A stretch of DNA of 40,566 bases from positions 1 to 40,566 of the forward strand of contig DATKVT010000029.1 of the NCBI GenBank assembly GCA_035529935.1, written 5' to 3'. A program made the position numbers and the translations under genes. The notes under the pieces were generated by a model. It searched no databases. It saw nothing but the letters and a program-made list of their open reading frames with translations, and was not told where the DNA came from. This document shows, one piece after another, positions 32,076 to 40,566 of the stretch (its first letter is position 1; each line of letters starts with the position of its first letter). This DNA is from Williamwhitmania sp. (GTDB lineage Bacteria; Bacteroidota; Bacteroidia; Bacteroidales; Williamwhitmaniaceae).

Positions 32076-32714
32076 TCAAAAGTTATTGGTTTTATTGGGC
32101 TGTGGTTTCGGATTCCAGTACTTAAATGAAAGAATGGCTAATTTTCGAATTAGGACCCACTGTAACGCTAGAGTGATAATAGCCGTCATAACAAGGGCGG
32201 CAATGGTCACCCAAAAGGAGGAGCTGAGGTGAATGCCCAATTTTGCTGGCCACTGAAATACCACATCTCTGTTCTGAAAAATCATCATTATTGTACCAGT
32301 AAAAGTGGTTGAGGTTCCGATGAAGCAAATGGTGTTTGCTTTTTTCGCCATCTGTTTTAGGAGAATTTTTCCTCCTCCCATAAAGTATGCCTTTCTGCCA
32401 ACAAACCAACCGGCACCCAGTCCTGGAATAATGCTTTGCCAAGGCAGTTGGTAGTTCAATATCCAGAAAAGAAACAGGTAAAATGCATACAACATGATCA
32501 AGGAAAAAATGGGCAGCGTAAAGGCTCTTCTTACGAACTCTCCCAAAACAAATAAGTCTGTAAGCAGTCCAAGTATAAGCCCGACTAGGGCAAATAGAAC
32601 GACATACCGTGACGGAAGAGAATCCATACCTAACCGCCAAGCAATTAGCATGAGCAGAAGGGGTGGTGCACCACCTAAAATCACATAAAGAATAGCCCTA
32701 TCAAGTCGGTTCAT
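32076..32714 (-). CDS. Multi-pass membrane protein, unknown
   Basis: 212 residues with about six hydrophobic segments: near 8-27, 38-57, 67-90, 94-108, 134-150 and 164-188. A glycine-rich loop (PGLGAGWFVGRKAYFMGGG) lies between helices 4 and 5, and the tail is basic and Asn-rich. No family recognised. It begins 15 bp after the stop of the sensor gene and so is probably co-transcribed with it; the link in function is unknown. Confidence 0.7.
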   Translation of the reverse strand: MNRLDRAILYVILGGAPPLLLMLIAWRLGMDSLPSRYVVLFALVGLILGLLTDLFVLGEFVRRAFTLPIFSLIMLYAFYLFLFWILNYQLPWQSIIPGLGAGWFVGRKAYFMGGGKILLKQMAKKANTICFIGTSTTFTGTIMMIFQNRDVVFQWPAKLGIHLSSSFWVTIAALVMTAIITLALQWVLIRKLAILSFKYWNPKPQPNKTNNF

Positions 32715-32729
32715 CTTTTTAGAGAAAGG

Positions 32730-35030
32730 CTATGCTTGGGGAAATAGCATTTGCATAATTTTCACCAGGTTACCCGTGCTATCATGCTGGGGGCTGGAGG
32801 CTGATTTGCAAATAACGGTAGACCCATGCTGGCTAATAATACGAACATTTGCCTCAAAAACTTTGTTGTTCCTCATGGTCGACCAAAACGACTCTGATCC
32901 AAGCGCTTTAGTAAACTCTTTTTCATTGTATAACACGCTATAGTTTTTCCCTACAAGTTCTGGTTTTGTGTAACCAAGAAGTGTTGCTGCCTTCTCGTTA
33001 ATGTGAGTTACAGTTCCGGTTGAGTCTAGCTCAATAACGGCAACTAAGTTGTTGATAGACTCCATAGTCCAGGCAATCTCATGCTCTTTTCGAGTCATTT
33101 CCTCCTGTGTGGCATGGAGTTCCTCAATATTTTGCCTCATCTCCTCCTCTTGAGCCATCATCTCTTCAGCTTGCTGACGGGTTTGCTGAAGCAGCAAAGC
33201 CGTTTGCTGGTTTATTCTAACTGAACCTATCGTAGATGCAATGCTTCTTCCCAACTGTTCTAAAAATTCTTGCTGGTAGGGTACAATTGTGGTGAAGGAG
33301 GCCATCTCAATTACGCCTAAAACACTACCATTGTCATCCTTAAGTGGAACAAGTATTACAGAGTTTGGATTGGCATCACCAAGGCCGGAGGTAATCTTGA
33401 TGTAATCTTGCGGAACCTCCGTAAGGTAAATTGTTTCACCCTCAAATGCGCACGCACCAACCAGCCCTTCACCCCACTGAATCTCCTTTTTTAGGAATTT
33501 AACCCTGTCGAAGGCAAAAGCGGCAGTGAGTTCTAGAATGGGATGGTTAGAATCGTTGTCGTTGAGAAGAAAAATCCCCCCTTGGTTAAAATTCATGTAA
33601 CGAGTAAGCTCTTTAACCAGCACCTGGCAGAGGGTTTGCAGATTGTTGGAATTTTTACGAAGGAGCTCCCCAAATTTGGCAAATCCTTCACTTGCCCACT
33701 GTCGTTCGTGCTCTTCACTGGCTCTGCTCTTGGCATCTTCATCTGCTTTTTTGAGGCTTTGCTGCATTTCCAGCATCGACTTACCCAGCTCATCTTCGGT
33801 AGATGGAAGCTCAATAGTGGCCTCCAAGTCGCCAGTTCCAATTTGTTTCGCAAATTCTGATTTTAGACTTAAATCGGCAACAGATTGCTCAAGTGCTTTA
33901 TTCATGGCTTCCAGCTCATCGCCTGTATTTAGTTGAGGAATAACGACCTCCTTAATTTTTCCTTGTGCCATGAGCAGGAGATTCTTGGTTATCTGTTTTA
34001 CCGGGTTGGTAATGGAGGCCGAAATTCTAATTACTAAAATGAGCATAATCAGAAGGCCAATTATACCAACAGCAATGGAGAGATAGAGAAGGTGGTTTGG
34101 CTTTGCCATTATTTCATCCATGGGTACTTCTAGACCAACGGACCAGGGTGTATGAATTCCTTTAACCTTAACAGGAACAAAGGCCAAGAATTGCTTGCGT
34201 CCCGAGGAGTCGGTGAATTCCGACTGAAACTCCTCACCTCCGATAATGTTTTTGGCAAAGGCGACAAGTTCTGGGTTTGTTTCTGCTATTGGGTTTCCTA
34301 CTGCTTTAAGGTTAGGATTAACTACGAATTTGAGGTTGTTGGAAATAAGTAATCCCTTAGCGGTTTTGAAAGGTTTTAAGCTACCAACAATATCGCTAAA
34401 GCTCGATAGGTCTATATCGGCACCTGCAAGTCCAATAAATTTACCATTTGAGATTAGGGGGATTGAAATGTTTGCAGATAATACTTCATCCTCCTTTTTC
34501 CCGGTGTAGGAGTATGGCTCTGGGTCACCCAAATAGTCGCTCTTGGAGGTTTTTAGCTTGTAGTATACACTTGAGGTGTCATCGCCTTGAAGATTTTTTA
34601 GCCCCTTTAGCGTTTTTATTTGTCCATTTTCGCGATAGAAGCCCCAGAGAAGTCTTCCATAGTGCTTGGTATAGGTTGGATCGATATATTCTAATTCCCA
34701 ACTTGTGGCCACCGAAATATGGCTAGGATTATCCTCGATTAAGAGCCGCTGAGTCTTAAGAACTACAGAGTCTCTAAGTGCAGAACCAAGCATTTTCCAA
34801 CTCTGAAAGCTGGTTCGCATTGTCCGAATGATTGCAAAATCAGATTCGAGTTTTGTCTGTAGCTGCCGCGCTGCTTCCCAAGCTTGGAGTCTTATGATTT
34901 GCTTTGCATCGGTTGCTGCCTGTTGTCGCGAGTTAATGCTGATAAAACTGACCGTTGCAGCAAATATTACTGCACTTGCACCAATCACATAGGTTTGTAT
35001 TTTGCTGCGAAGATTCATTTTTGCTTTCAT
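32730..35030 (-). CDS. Membrane sensor: Cache, HAMP, GAF, coiled coil and PAS, with no output domain seen
   Basis: 766 residues from the ATG at 35030; a TTG at 35036 would add two. Helix 1 covers about residues 12-31 and helix 2 about 315-337, enclosing a dCache-type periplasmic sensor (GLAGADIDLSSFSDI and KGIHTPWSVGLEVPMDEIM are typical). HAMP follows to about 395. A GAF domain occupies about 450-600, then a glutamine/glutamate-rich coiled coil (QQAEEMMAQEEEMRQNIEEL), then a PAS domain to the end. I see no histidine kinase, methyl-accepting, GGDEF or phosphatase domain, so the output must be by protein contact or via other proteins. No response regulator lies nearby. Confidence 0.85.
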   Translation of the reverse strand: MKAKMNLRSKIQTYVIGASAVIFAATVSFISINSRQQAATDAKQIIRLQAWEAARQLQTKLESDFAIIRTMRTSFQSWKMLGSALRDSVVLKTQRLLIEDNPSHISVATSWELEYIDPTYTKHYGRLLWGFYRENGQIKTLKGLKNLQGDDTSSVYYKLKTSKSDYLGDPEPYSYTGKKEDEVLSANISIPLISNGKFIGLAGADIDLSSFSDIVGSLKPFKTAKGLLISNNLKFVVNPNLKAVGNPIAETNPELVAFAKNIIGGEEFQSEFTDSSGRKQFLAFVPVKVKGIHTPWSVGLEVPMDEIMAKPNHLLYLSIAVGIIGLLIMLILVIRISASITNPVKQITKNLLLMAQGKIKEVVIPQLNTGDELEAMNKALEQSVADLSLKSEFAKQIGTGDLEATIELPSTEDELGKSMLEMQQSLKKADEDAKSRASEEHERQWASEGFAKFGELLRKNSNNLQTLCQVLVKELTRYMNFNQGGIFLLNDNDSNHPILELTAAFAFDRVKFLKKEIQWGEGLVGACAFEGETIYLTEVPQDYIKITSGLGDANPNSVILVPLKDDNGSVLGVIEMASFTTIVPYQQEFLEQLGRSIASTIGSVRINQQTALLLQQTRQQAEEMMAQEEEMRQNIEELHATQEEMTRKEHEIAWTMESINNLVAVIELDSTGTVTHINEKAATLLGYTKPELVGKNYSVLYNEKEFTKALGSESFWSTMRNNKVFEANVRIISQHGSTVICKSASSPQHDSTGNLVKIMQMLFPQA

Positions 35031-35161
35031 GGCCAAGAACTTAATGAATTATGTAGTATCAAAACCTGCGTCAATATATTATAATTTATGGCAAGTTGAA
35101 CCTAATAGCTATTAATTGTTGACCTGTAGTTCCCCTTTGGTGCTCAATACTGCATGATACA

Positions 35162-35200
35162 GCAAACCTCAATCGAAATTGTCAATCGATTGAGGTTTGC
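35162..35200. other. Perfect 14-bp hairpin between ABC operon and sensor gene
   Basis: GCAAACCTCAATCG pairs exactly with CGATTGAGGTTTGC across an 11-nt loop. It stands 21 bp past the stop of the permease gene at 35222. There is no T tract on the minus strand after it, so it may protect an mRNA 3' end or act as a weak terminator. Confidence 0.75.
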
Positions 35201-35221
35201 TGCAATTAATTAGTATGGTTG

Positions 35222-37597
35222 CTATTCGTATTTAAGACTTTCTGCCGGGTTAGTATTTGCAACTTTAATTACGGTATAACCTATAGCAAGCAAGACAATA
35301 AGGCTTGCAATGATAGTTGCTCCTACGAAGGTCCAAATGGAAATGGTTGTTCGGTAGGGGAAGTTATCTAACCATTGCTCCATAAGGTAGTAGGCAAGAG
35401 GCCATGATGCCACACTTGCTACTACTATCTGTAGCCCATACTCCTTTAGGAACAGAAAGGCTATAACTCGCTTATTTGCACCTAGCACCTTTCTAACGCT
35501 GATCTCCTTCCGTCTTCTTTCTGCGTTGAATATTGCCAGACCGAGTAATCCCATATTGGCAATAAGAATGGCTAGGGCTGTAAGAATGAGGAATATTCTT
35601 CCAAGCATCTTTTCTTTCACATAGTTTTTAGCCAGTTCAGCATCCAAAAAGCTATAACGAAAAGGATTATCTGGGATAAGATTATTCCATACTTCCTCTG
35701 TTTTCTCAACGATTCCCTTTGTGTCTCCATTCGTATGAATGAGGAGGAATGCAGGCGGTTGCTTAGCCAGAAAAATAATTGCAGGTTGAACTGGGTCGTG
35801 AAGCGAAAGAATGTTCATGTCGTTATATACCCCTATAATGGTTGACTGCCGTGATCCTCCTGCTGAACTAATCGTTTTTCCTATCGCATCTTTCCAACCA
35901 AAGAGTTTCTGTGCTGTTTGGTTGATTATAACTGCATTGGAGTCAGTTGGAAATTCCTTAGAAAAGAAACGTCCTGAGTACATGCTTGCTCCAATTGTTT
36001 TGAAGTAGTCGTAATCCACATCCTGTCGGAACATCAGCGTAGTTTGAGTGGTATCAAACCCTTCTGGAACAAACCCTTCTCCATGATTTACACTACCGGG
36101 GAAGCTGCTTGTAGCTGTTACGCTTTCAACACCTGAAAATGTTAACATTTTCTCTTTTAGCAAATTTGCTTTTTGAACGGCGTCCCTGGATGTGAGCCCA
36201 AGCATCATTATGTTATCTCTGTTAAAGCCTAAATTTTTGTGGCCGAGATATTGCAACTGCCTGTAAACGGTGAATGTGCAAATAATTAATCCAATGGTTA
36301 TGAATAGCTGAGTGAGAGTCAATACTTTTCGTAGCACAACCGACCGCTTTGCGTCACCAACTTTTCCTTTAAGCGTTGCTATGGGTTTAAAGGAAGAGAG
36401 AAAATATGCTGGATAGCTGCCTGCAATGAGCCCTGTAATGACGGCAACCGGAATATAGAACAGAAAAATCTTGTGAGTTGTAAATAAATCCAACTCAATA
36501 TTTCGCTGTAAGAGTTGAGGTAGCAAAGGTGAAAGCAGCTCTGCCAAGAATAGTGCAATCCCAAGTGATAGGAGAGCCAGCACAACCGATTCGCTCAGAA
36601 ATTGGACGGCGAGCATCCCTTTTCGGGCACCGCTAACTTTCCGAATTCCTACTTCTTTTGCCCTTCTGGAGAAGCGTGCAGTTGATAAATTCATGTAGTT
36701 GGCTGCGGCAATGAGCAGAATTAAAAGAGCAATAGCGCTGAAGATGTAAATGGTTTCGTAGTCGCCATTTGGTTCAACCTCACCCATGAGAGAGGAGTGA
36801 AGGTGAATGCTTTCAATTGGCTGTAAGTATGGGATAAAGGATATACCCATTGCTGCAAACTCTTTTCCAATACGATTGTCGAACATTGTTCTGATTTTTG
36901 ACTGTACCGTATCGGCATTGCTTCCTTCTCGTAGCCTGATGTAGGTAAAGTAGCCAAATTTTCCCCATTCATTTAACTCTTGACTGGAAAACAGCAACTT
37001 AAGATTGGCAATGATCTTAGGGTGAATGTGACTATTAGCTGGAAAATCTTTAAATGTACCAACAATGGTTACTACCTTATCTCTTATTTCAATGGTCTGT
37101 CCTGTTGGATTTTGGTTTCCAAAGTATCGCTTTGCAGTCTCTTCGGATAAGTAAGCATTGTTTGGGGATGCAAGAGCCTTTTGGGGTTCGTTTCCGTCCA
37201 CTTTTACATTGAAAACAGCGAAAAAGAGAGAGTCAGTCAGAAAAATACTCTTTTCCAGAAATTTTGACTCGCCAACTTTAACAACGGTAAATTCAGGCAT
37301 GTCATAAAAGTGGGTAGCGACGGCAACTTCGGGGATATCCTCGAGGATTGCCGGCGCTTCGGGAAGAGGTGAGTTTGCCGCGTTAATCTTCTTACCGTTA
37401 AACTCTCCCGTGTGGGCCACTCTGTAAATATTTTGATAGTCAGGATAAAAAGTATCAAAGCTTTGTTCAAATGCAATGAAGCTAATTATTACCACCGCAA
37501 TACCCAAGCCGAGGGAGAGCCCAACGATATTTATTAGACTAAAAGACTTTTGCCTTTTGAGATTTCGAAAAGCAATTAATACAAGGCTCTTAAACAT
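35222..37597 (-). CDS. ABC transporter permease, FtsX/MacB type
   Basis: 791 residues. A short N-terminus and helix 1 (LINIVGLSLGLGIAVVIISF) precede a periplasmic MacB-like domain (about 45-270). Then come three FtsX-type helices (about 285-410, with the NLSTARFSRRAKEVGIRKVSGA loop region), a second helix/periplasmic domain (about 430-660), and a last helix group with the ERRRKEISVRKVLGANK loop. Such double-length permeases are common in Bacteroidota and usually work as mechanotransmission exporters or lipoprotein movers. It follows the ATPase gene by 21 bp. Substrate unknown. Confidence 0.9.
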   Translation of the reverse strand: MFKSLVLIAFRNLKRQKSFSLINIVGLSLGLGIAVVIISFIAFEQSFDTFYPDYQNIYRVAHTGEFNGKKINAANSPLPEAPAILEDIPEVAVATHFYDMPEFTVVKVGESKFLEKSIFLTDSLFFAVFNVKVDGNEPQKALASPNNAYLSEETAKRYFGNQNPTGQTIEIRDKVVTIVGTFKDFPANSHIHPKIIANLKLLFSSQELNEWGKFGYFTYIRLREGSNADTVQSKIRTMFDNRIGKEFAAMGISFIPYLQPIESIHLHSSLMGEVEPNGDYETIYIFSAIALLILLIAAANYMNLSTARFSRRAKEVGIRKVSGARKGMLAVQFLSESVVLALLSLGIALFLAELLSPLLPQLLQRNIELDLFTTHKIFLFYIPVAVITGLIAGSYPAYFLSSFKPIATLKGKVGDAKRSVVLRKVLTLTQLFITIGLIICTFTVYRQLQYLGHKNLGFNRDNIMMLGLTSRDAVQKANLLKEKMLTFSGVESVTATSSFPGSVNHGEGFVPEGFDTTQTTLMFRQDVDYDYFKTIGASMYSGRFFSKEFPTDSNAVIINQTAQKLFGWKDAIGKTISSAGGSRQSTIIGVYNDMNILSLHDPVQPAIIFLAKQPPAFLLIHTNGDTKGIVEKTEEVWNNLIPDNPFRYSFLDAELAKNYVKEKMLGRIFLILTALAILIANMGLLGLAIFNAERRRKEISVRKVLGANKRVIAFLFLKEYGLQIVVASVASWPLAYYLMEQWLDNFPYRTTISIWTFVGATIIASLIVLLAIGYTVIKVANTNPAESLKYE

Positions 37598-37618
37598 TTA
37601 AATAGTTAGTTGATTTAG

Positions 37619-38311
37619 TTAAAGTTCGGCATAAGTCATTGCTGGCTGTTCAACCGATACTTTCCCATCGAACAGGTTCACTAATCGGTGGGCGTATTTT
37701 GCATCCGACGGAGAGTGGGTCACCATTACTATTGTTGTTCCTTCCCGGTTGAGTTCCTGAAGTAGGTCCATTACCTCTTTTCCATTGTTGGAATCTAGAT
37801 TTCCCGTTGGCTCATCTGCTAGAATCAGCTTTGGGTTCGAAACTACAGCACGGGCAATGGCAACCCTTTGTTGCTGACCTCCCGATAGCTGCTGCGGATA
37901 GTGATTGCGACGATGTGCAATATTCATCCGTTCTAGTGCCTTTTCAACCTGAACCTTGCGCTCACTTGCAGGAATCTTTTGGTAAAGCAATGGTAATTCC
38001 ACATTTTCGAAAACGGTAAGCTCGTCGATGAGGTTGAAACTCTGGAAAACAAATCCAATGGTGTTTTTGCGAATATTAGTTCGTTGCTTTTCAGTAAACT
38101 TGGCAACCTCAATATCATTAATCTTTAGGCTTCCACCTGTAGGATTGTCCAGCAATCCAATGATATTAAGTAGCGTTGATTTTCCACATCCAGATGGACC
38201 CATTATGGCAACAAACTCGCCATCTTTTACATGTAGGTCCACTTCGTTTAGAGCGGTTGTTTCAACCTCTTCTGTCCGAAAAACTTTGGTAAGATTTGAA
38301 GCATTAATCAT
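37619..38311 (-). CDS. ABC transporter ATP-binding protein (LolD/MacB-like)
   Basis: 230 residues. Walker A is GPSGCGKST (residues 38-46), the signature motif is LSGGQQQRVAIARA, and Walker B is LILADEPTGNLDS, followed by the switch His in MVTHSP. This is the MacB/LolD/FtsE group of ATPases that pair with FtsX-type permeases. It sits between two large permease genes on the same strand, 21 bp from the downstream one and 178 bp from the upstream one, and probably powers a heterodimeric permease. Confidence 0.94.
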   Translation of the reverse strand: MINASNLTKVFRTEEVETTALNEVDLHVKDGEFVAIMGPSGCGKSTLLNIIGLLDNPTGGSLKINDIEVAKFTEKQRTNIRKNTIGFVFQSFNLIDELTVFENVELPLLYQKIPASERKVQVEKALERMNIAHRRNHYPQQLSGGQQQRVAIARAVVSNPKLILADEPTGNLDSNNGKEVMDLLQELNREGTTIVMVTHSPSDAKYAHRLVNLFDGKVSVEQPAMTYAEL

Positions 38312-38489
38312 GGCGTAAGAATTTAACTGTTTGGCTCATTAGTTACATTAGTTGTGCCGAATGATTAAACATTCACATTATCAGTAATATACATAGTGGT
38401 TTCTATCTCATACGGCTCGGTGGAGTGTATCGCTTTTGTACAAGTAGTGTTCGATAATGACCAGCTATGAACACCACATTGGCTCCGCT

Positions 38490-40566
38490 CTATTCATGTT
38501 TAAGCGTTTGAGCAGGGTTAACTTTCACGGTCTGGCTAATTTGCCAATATACTGTTATAAGGGCGGCTAGGGCTGATAACACTGTTCCAGCAACAAATAT
38601 CATTGGCGAAATTGCTGTTCTATAGGCAAACCGTTCGAGCCAATAGTTCACCATTAGATAAGATACTGGATATGCTATGATATTTGAAAATAGGACCCAT
38701 TTCAGAAAATCGAAGCTTATTTTCTTTCTTATTTGACTGTTAGAAGCCCCCATAACCTTTCGTAGCCCAATTTCTCTTTTTCTTTTGTTAACCAGAAATG
38801 TTGATAGTCCGTAAAGCCCCATAGCCGCAATAACCAGTGCCAATAAAGTGAAAAATAGAATCAGAGAACCAATTTTCCTCTCTCCTGTGTAAAGTTCGTT
38901 TAGCGATGTGGTAAAAAAAACTGGCGTGAAAGGGTAATCCGGAACCAGCTCTTCCCATGTTTTTTTTGCAAAGTTTAGTCCTTCAGCGATTTTTCCTTTT
39001 TCGAAGCGAATAAGTAAATGGTTTGCTGCATTCATTCTTGGAAATATAATCAACGGAGGAACTCTTTCTTTTAATGAGTTGAAGTTAAAATCGTTCACTT
39101 CGCCCAGTATTTTAAATGATTTTCCTTGATCATCGATAAATATATCTCCGGCATTCACACCCATAATATCTTTGGCGCTTTGATTGATAATCATGCAGCT
39201 GTCCTGATCCTCTAGGTGTAAACTGCTGAAGTTTTCACCTTTGATGATGGGTATTTCAAGAACATCAAAAAGTTCAGGGTCGGCAGCCAAAAAGGTATAC
39301 TGAAATGGTTTTTGGTGAATATAAAAGCTTTCCTGCCAGCCAATTTCACCCGGCACTTGGCTCATTAATGCCACGTTTTTTATTGCAGGGCATGTAAGTA
39401 GCTTTTCTTTTAGTAGCCTTTTTTTCGAGGCGTTTAGACTCCTATTTCCATCAATGTAGCACACATTTCCAGGGTTAAACCCAAGATTCTTTTTTAGCAT
39501 GTACTGAACTTGCGAATAAATGCCAATTGATGTTATTATCAGGGTGATTGCAATGGAAAATTGAAAAACAATCATGGCCGAACGCAATGTAATTGCACCT
39601 CTCCCTGAGGATAGCTCATTTTTTAAGGCATTTATGGTATTGGTTTTGGCTAGGTACATAGCAGGAAGCATTCCAGTTAGTATTCCTAGGAGTGTTGCAC
39701 CAGCAATTAGCAAGACAATGGTAGTGGTGGAGTGAATCAATATTGTCGAGGAGATGTTGCTACCAAGGAGAGGATTAATGACCGGTGAAAGGGCTTCGAG
39801 CAGGATAAGCCCAAAAATAAGGCTAAGCCAACAAATGACCACCGATTCTCCTATTAGCTGCCAGGTAAGAAGTCCTCTCCCTGCACCAAGTGTCTTTTTA
39901 ATACCCATCTCCTTAAATCGGTTGATAGCCATGGCGGTGGCAAGGTTAATGTAGTTTGCGCATGCCAAAAGAAGGATAAGAGCACCAACTACCAGAAAGA
40001 GATAAACAAGGTCTCTGTTTCCGTGTTTGCTGCCAACCTCGTATTTGATAGACGTGTCGAAGTAGATATCCTGAAGAGGTTTAAGCGTAAAAATGTATCT
40101 GTAATTAGGAAACCGTTCTTTGGCCCAGCTGGTGAGTTGCTGTTCCACTTCCAATTTTGACACCCCCTGTTTCAAAACCACGTAGGTGGGGTAGTTCCAC
40201 ATTGATGTGATGTAGTTTTCAAAATTTGGGTCATTTCTGATGCGGCCAATATCGCTGAATGAACCTATGGCGTCGACAGATATGGTGCTGTTTTCCATCT
40301 GTTCCATAATGCCTGTAACCGTGTATGTTTGGCGATTGTCCAGAGTGATGGTTTTTCCTACTGCATGGTCGGTGCCAAAAAGTATTTTGGCTTCTTTCTT
40401 GGTGAGCACCAACGAAAAAGGTTCCTTTAGCACATTCTCTGGTTCTCCTTCAAGTAGTTTGACGTTGAATGTTTTAAAGAAATTACTATCGGCAAATAGA
40501 AAGTGTTCAATGGTAAGTTTTTTCTCACCAACGGAGGCAAGAACATCAGAGTAAGTAAAAAAATCA
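38490..40566 (-). CDS. ABC transporter permease, FtsX/MacB type (start outside window)
   Basis: The frame is open from the right edge of the window to the TAA-side stop at 38490, so only the N-terminal part is missing. A GTG at 40433 is not the real start: the sequence upstream (FLFADSNFFKTFNVKLLEGE) continues the family's periplasmic domain without a stop. Visible are the end of the first MacB-like domain, three FtsX-type helices around TAMAINRFKEMGIKKTLGAG, the second periplasmic domain and the final helix group (NKRKREIGLRKVMGASN). It resembles the permease at 35222-37597 throughout and is probably its partner. Confidence 0.88.
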   Translation of the reverse strand, partial: DFFTYSDVLASVGEKKLTIEHFLFADSNFFKTFNVKLLEGEPENVLKEPFSLVLTKKEAKILFGTDHAVGKTITLDNRQTYTVTGIMEQMENSTISVDAIGSFSDIGRIRNDPNFENYITSMWNYPTYVVLKQGVSKLEVEQQLTSWAKERFPNYRYIFTLKPLQDIYFDTSIKYEVGSKHGNRDLVYLFLVVGALILLLACANYINLATAMAINRFKEMGIKKTLGAGRGLLTWQLIGESVVICWLSLIFGLILLEALSPVINPLLGSNISSTILIHSTTTIVLLIAGATLLGILTGMLPAMYLAKTNTINALKNELSSGRGAITLRSAMIVFQFSIAITLIITSIGIYSQVQYMLKKNLGFNPGNVCYIDGNRSLNASKKRLLKEKLLTCPAIKNVALMSQVPGEIGWQESFYIHQKPFQYTFLAADPELFDVLEIPIIKGENFSSLHLEDQDSCMIINQSAKDIMGVNAGDIFIDDQGKSFKILGEVNDFNFNSLKERVPPLIIFPRMNAANHLLIRFEKGKIAEGLNFAKKTWEELVPDYPFTPVFFTTSLNELYTGERKIGSLILFFTLLALVIAAMGLYGLSTFLVNKRKREIGLRKVMGASNSQIRKKISFDFLKWVLFSNIIAYPVSYLMVNYWLERFAYRTAISPMIFVAGTVLSALAALITVYWQISQTVKVNPAQTLKHE

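Overview
The window is chromosomal DNA from a member of the Bacteroidota. The evidence is a DUF5723/OmpA outer-membrane protein with thrombospondin type 3 repeats, DUF6150 and DUF4405 proteins, FtsX/MacB-type double-domain permeases, generally weak Shine-Dalgarno sequences, and several copies of the Bacteroidota -7 promoter element TAnnTTTG just upstream of start codons. The closest fit is a Bacteroidales/Marinilabiliales-like organism. This is inferred from family content; no rRNA gene is present.

Layout. 1-3232: end of an unrecognised gene, then a large outer-membrane OmpA/TSP3 protein. 3406-4208: a RelE/ParE-type toxin-antitoxin pair enclosed by imperfect direct repeats. 4234-6399: a GC-rich B12-binding radical SAM protein. 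6400-7236: a gene-free stretch with two copies of a three-palindrome REP-like unit. 7237-8763: an AT-rich island (Crp/Fnr regulator, 2[4Fe-4S] ferredoxin, DUF4405 four-helix membrane protein) bounded by inverted repeats and ending in a 109-nt attC-like hairpin. 8893-14337: a small membrane protein, the tandem tRNA A37 methylthiotransferases mtaB and miaB, a ferredoxin-reductase-like flavoprotein, DUF6150 and other small proteins. 14507-19594: an acetyltransferase-like protein, a PAP2/Aur1-type membrane phosphatase, and lysA-lysC preceded by what looks like a transcription attenuator with a 39-residue Thr/Lys/Met/Ile-rich leader peptide. 19858-26026: a beta-barrel protein, a DUF3795 protein, a MATE exporter, an EamA transporter and an Nramp-universal stress protein fusion. 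26063-29919: a NifX-like protein with a His-rich tail and a DUF134 regulator with apparent autoregulatory operators, an RluA-type pseudouridine synthase, two lipoproteins and free methionine sulfoxide reductase. 29921-35030: a sensor with no visible output domain and a run of membrane genes, including a CAAX-processing-like pair and one gene interrupted by an in-frame TAG. 35222-40566: an ABC transporter with two large FtsX-type permeases around one ATPase; the second permease runs off the right edge.

How the genes work together. lysC and lysA supply steps of the aspartate-family/diaminopimelate pathway, and the leader in front of lysC offers a plausible feedback on Thr, Lys, Met and Ile supply. 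mtaB and miaB both methylthiolate position 37 of tRNAs. The Crp/Fnr-ferredoxin-DUF4405 island looks like a self-contained redox module acquired as a cassette. The DUF134-NifX pair looks like a metal- or cofactor-related autoregulated unit. No CRISPR array, tRNA, rRNA, transposase or integrase was found.
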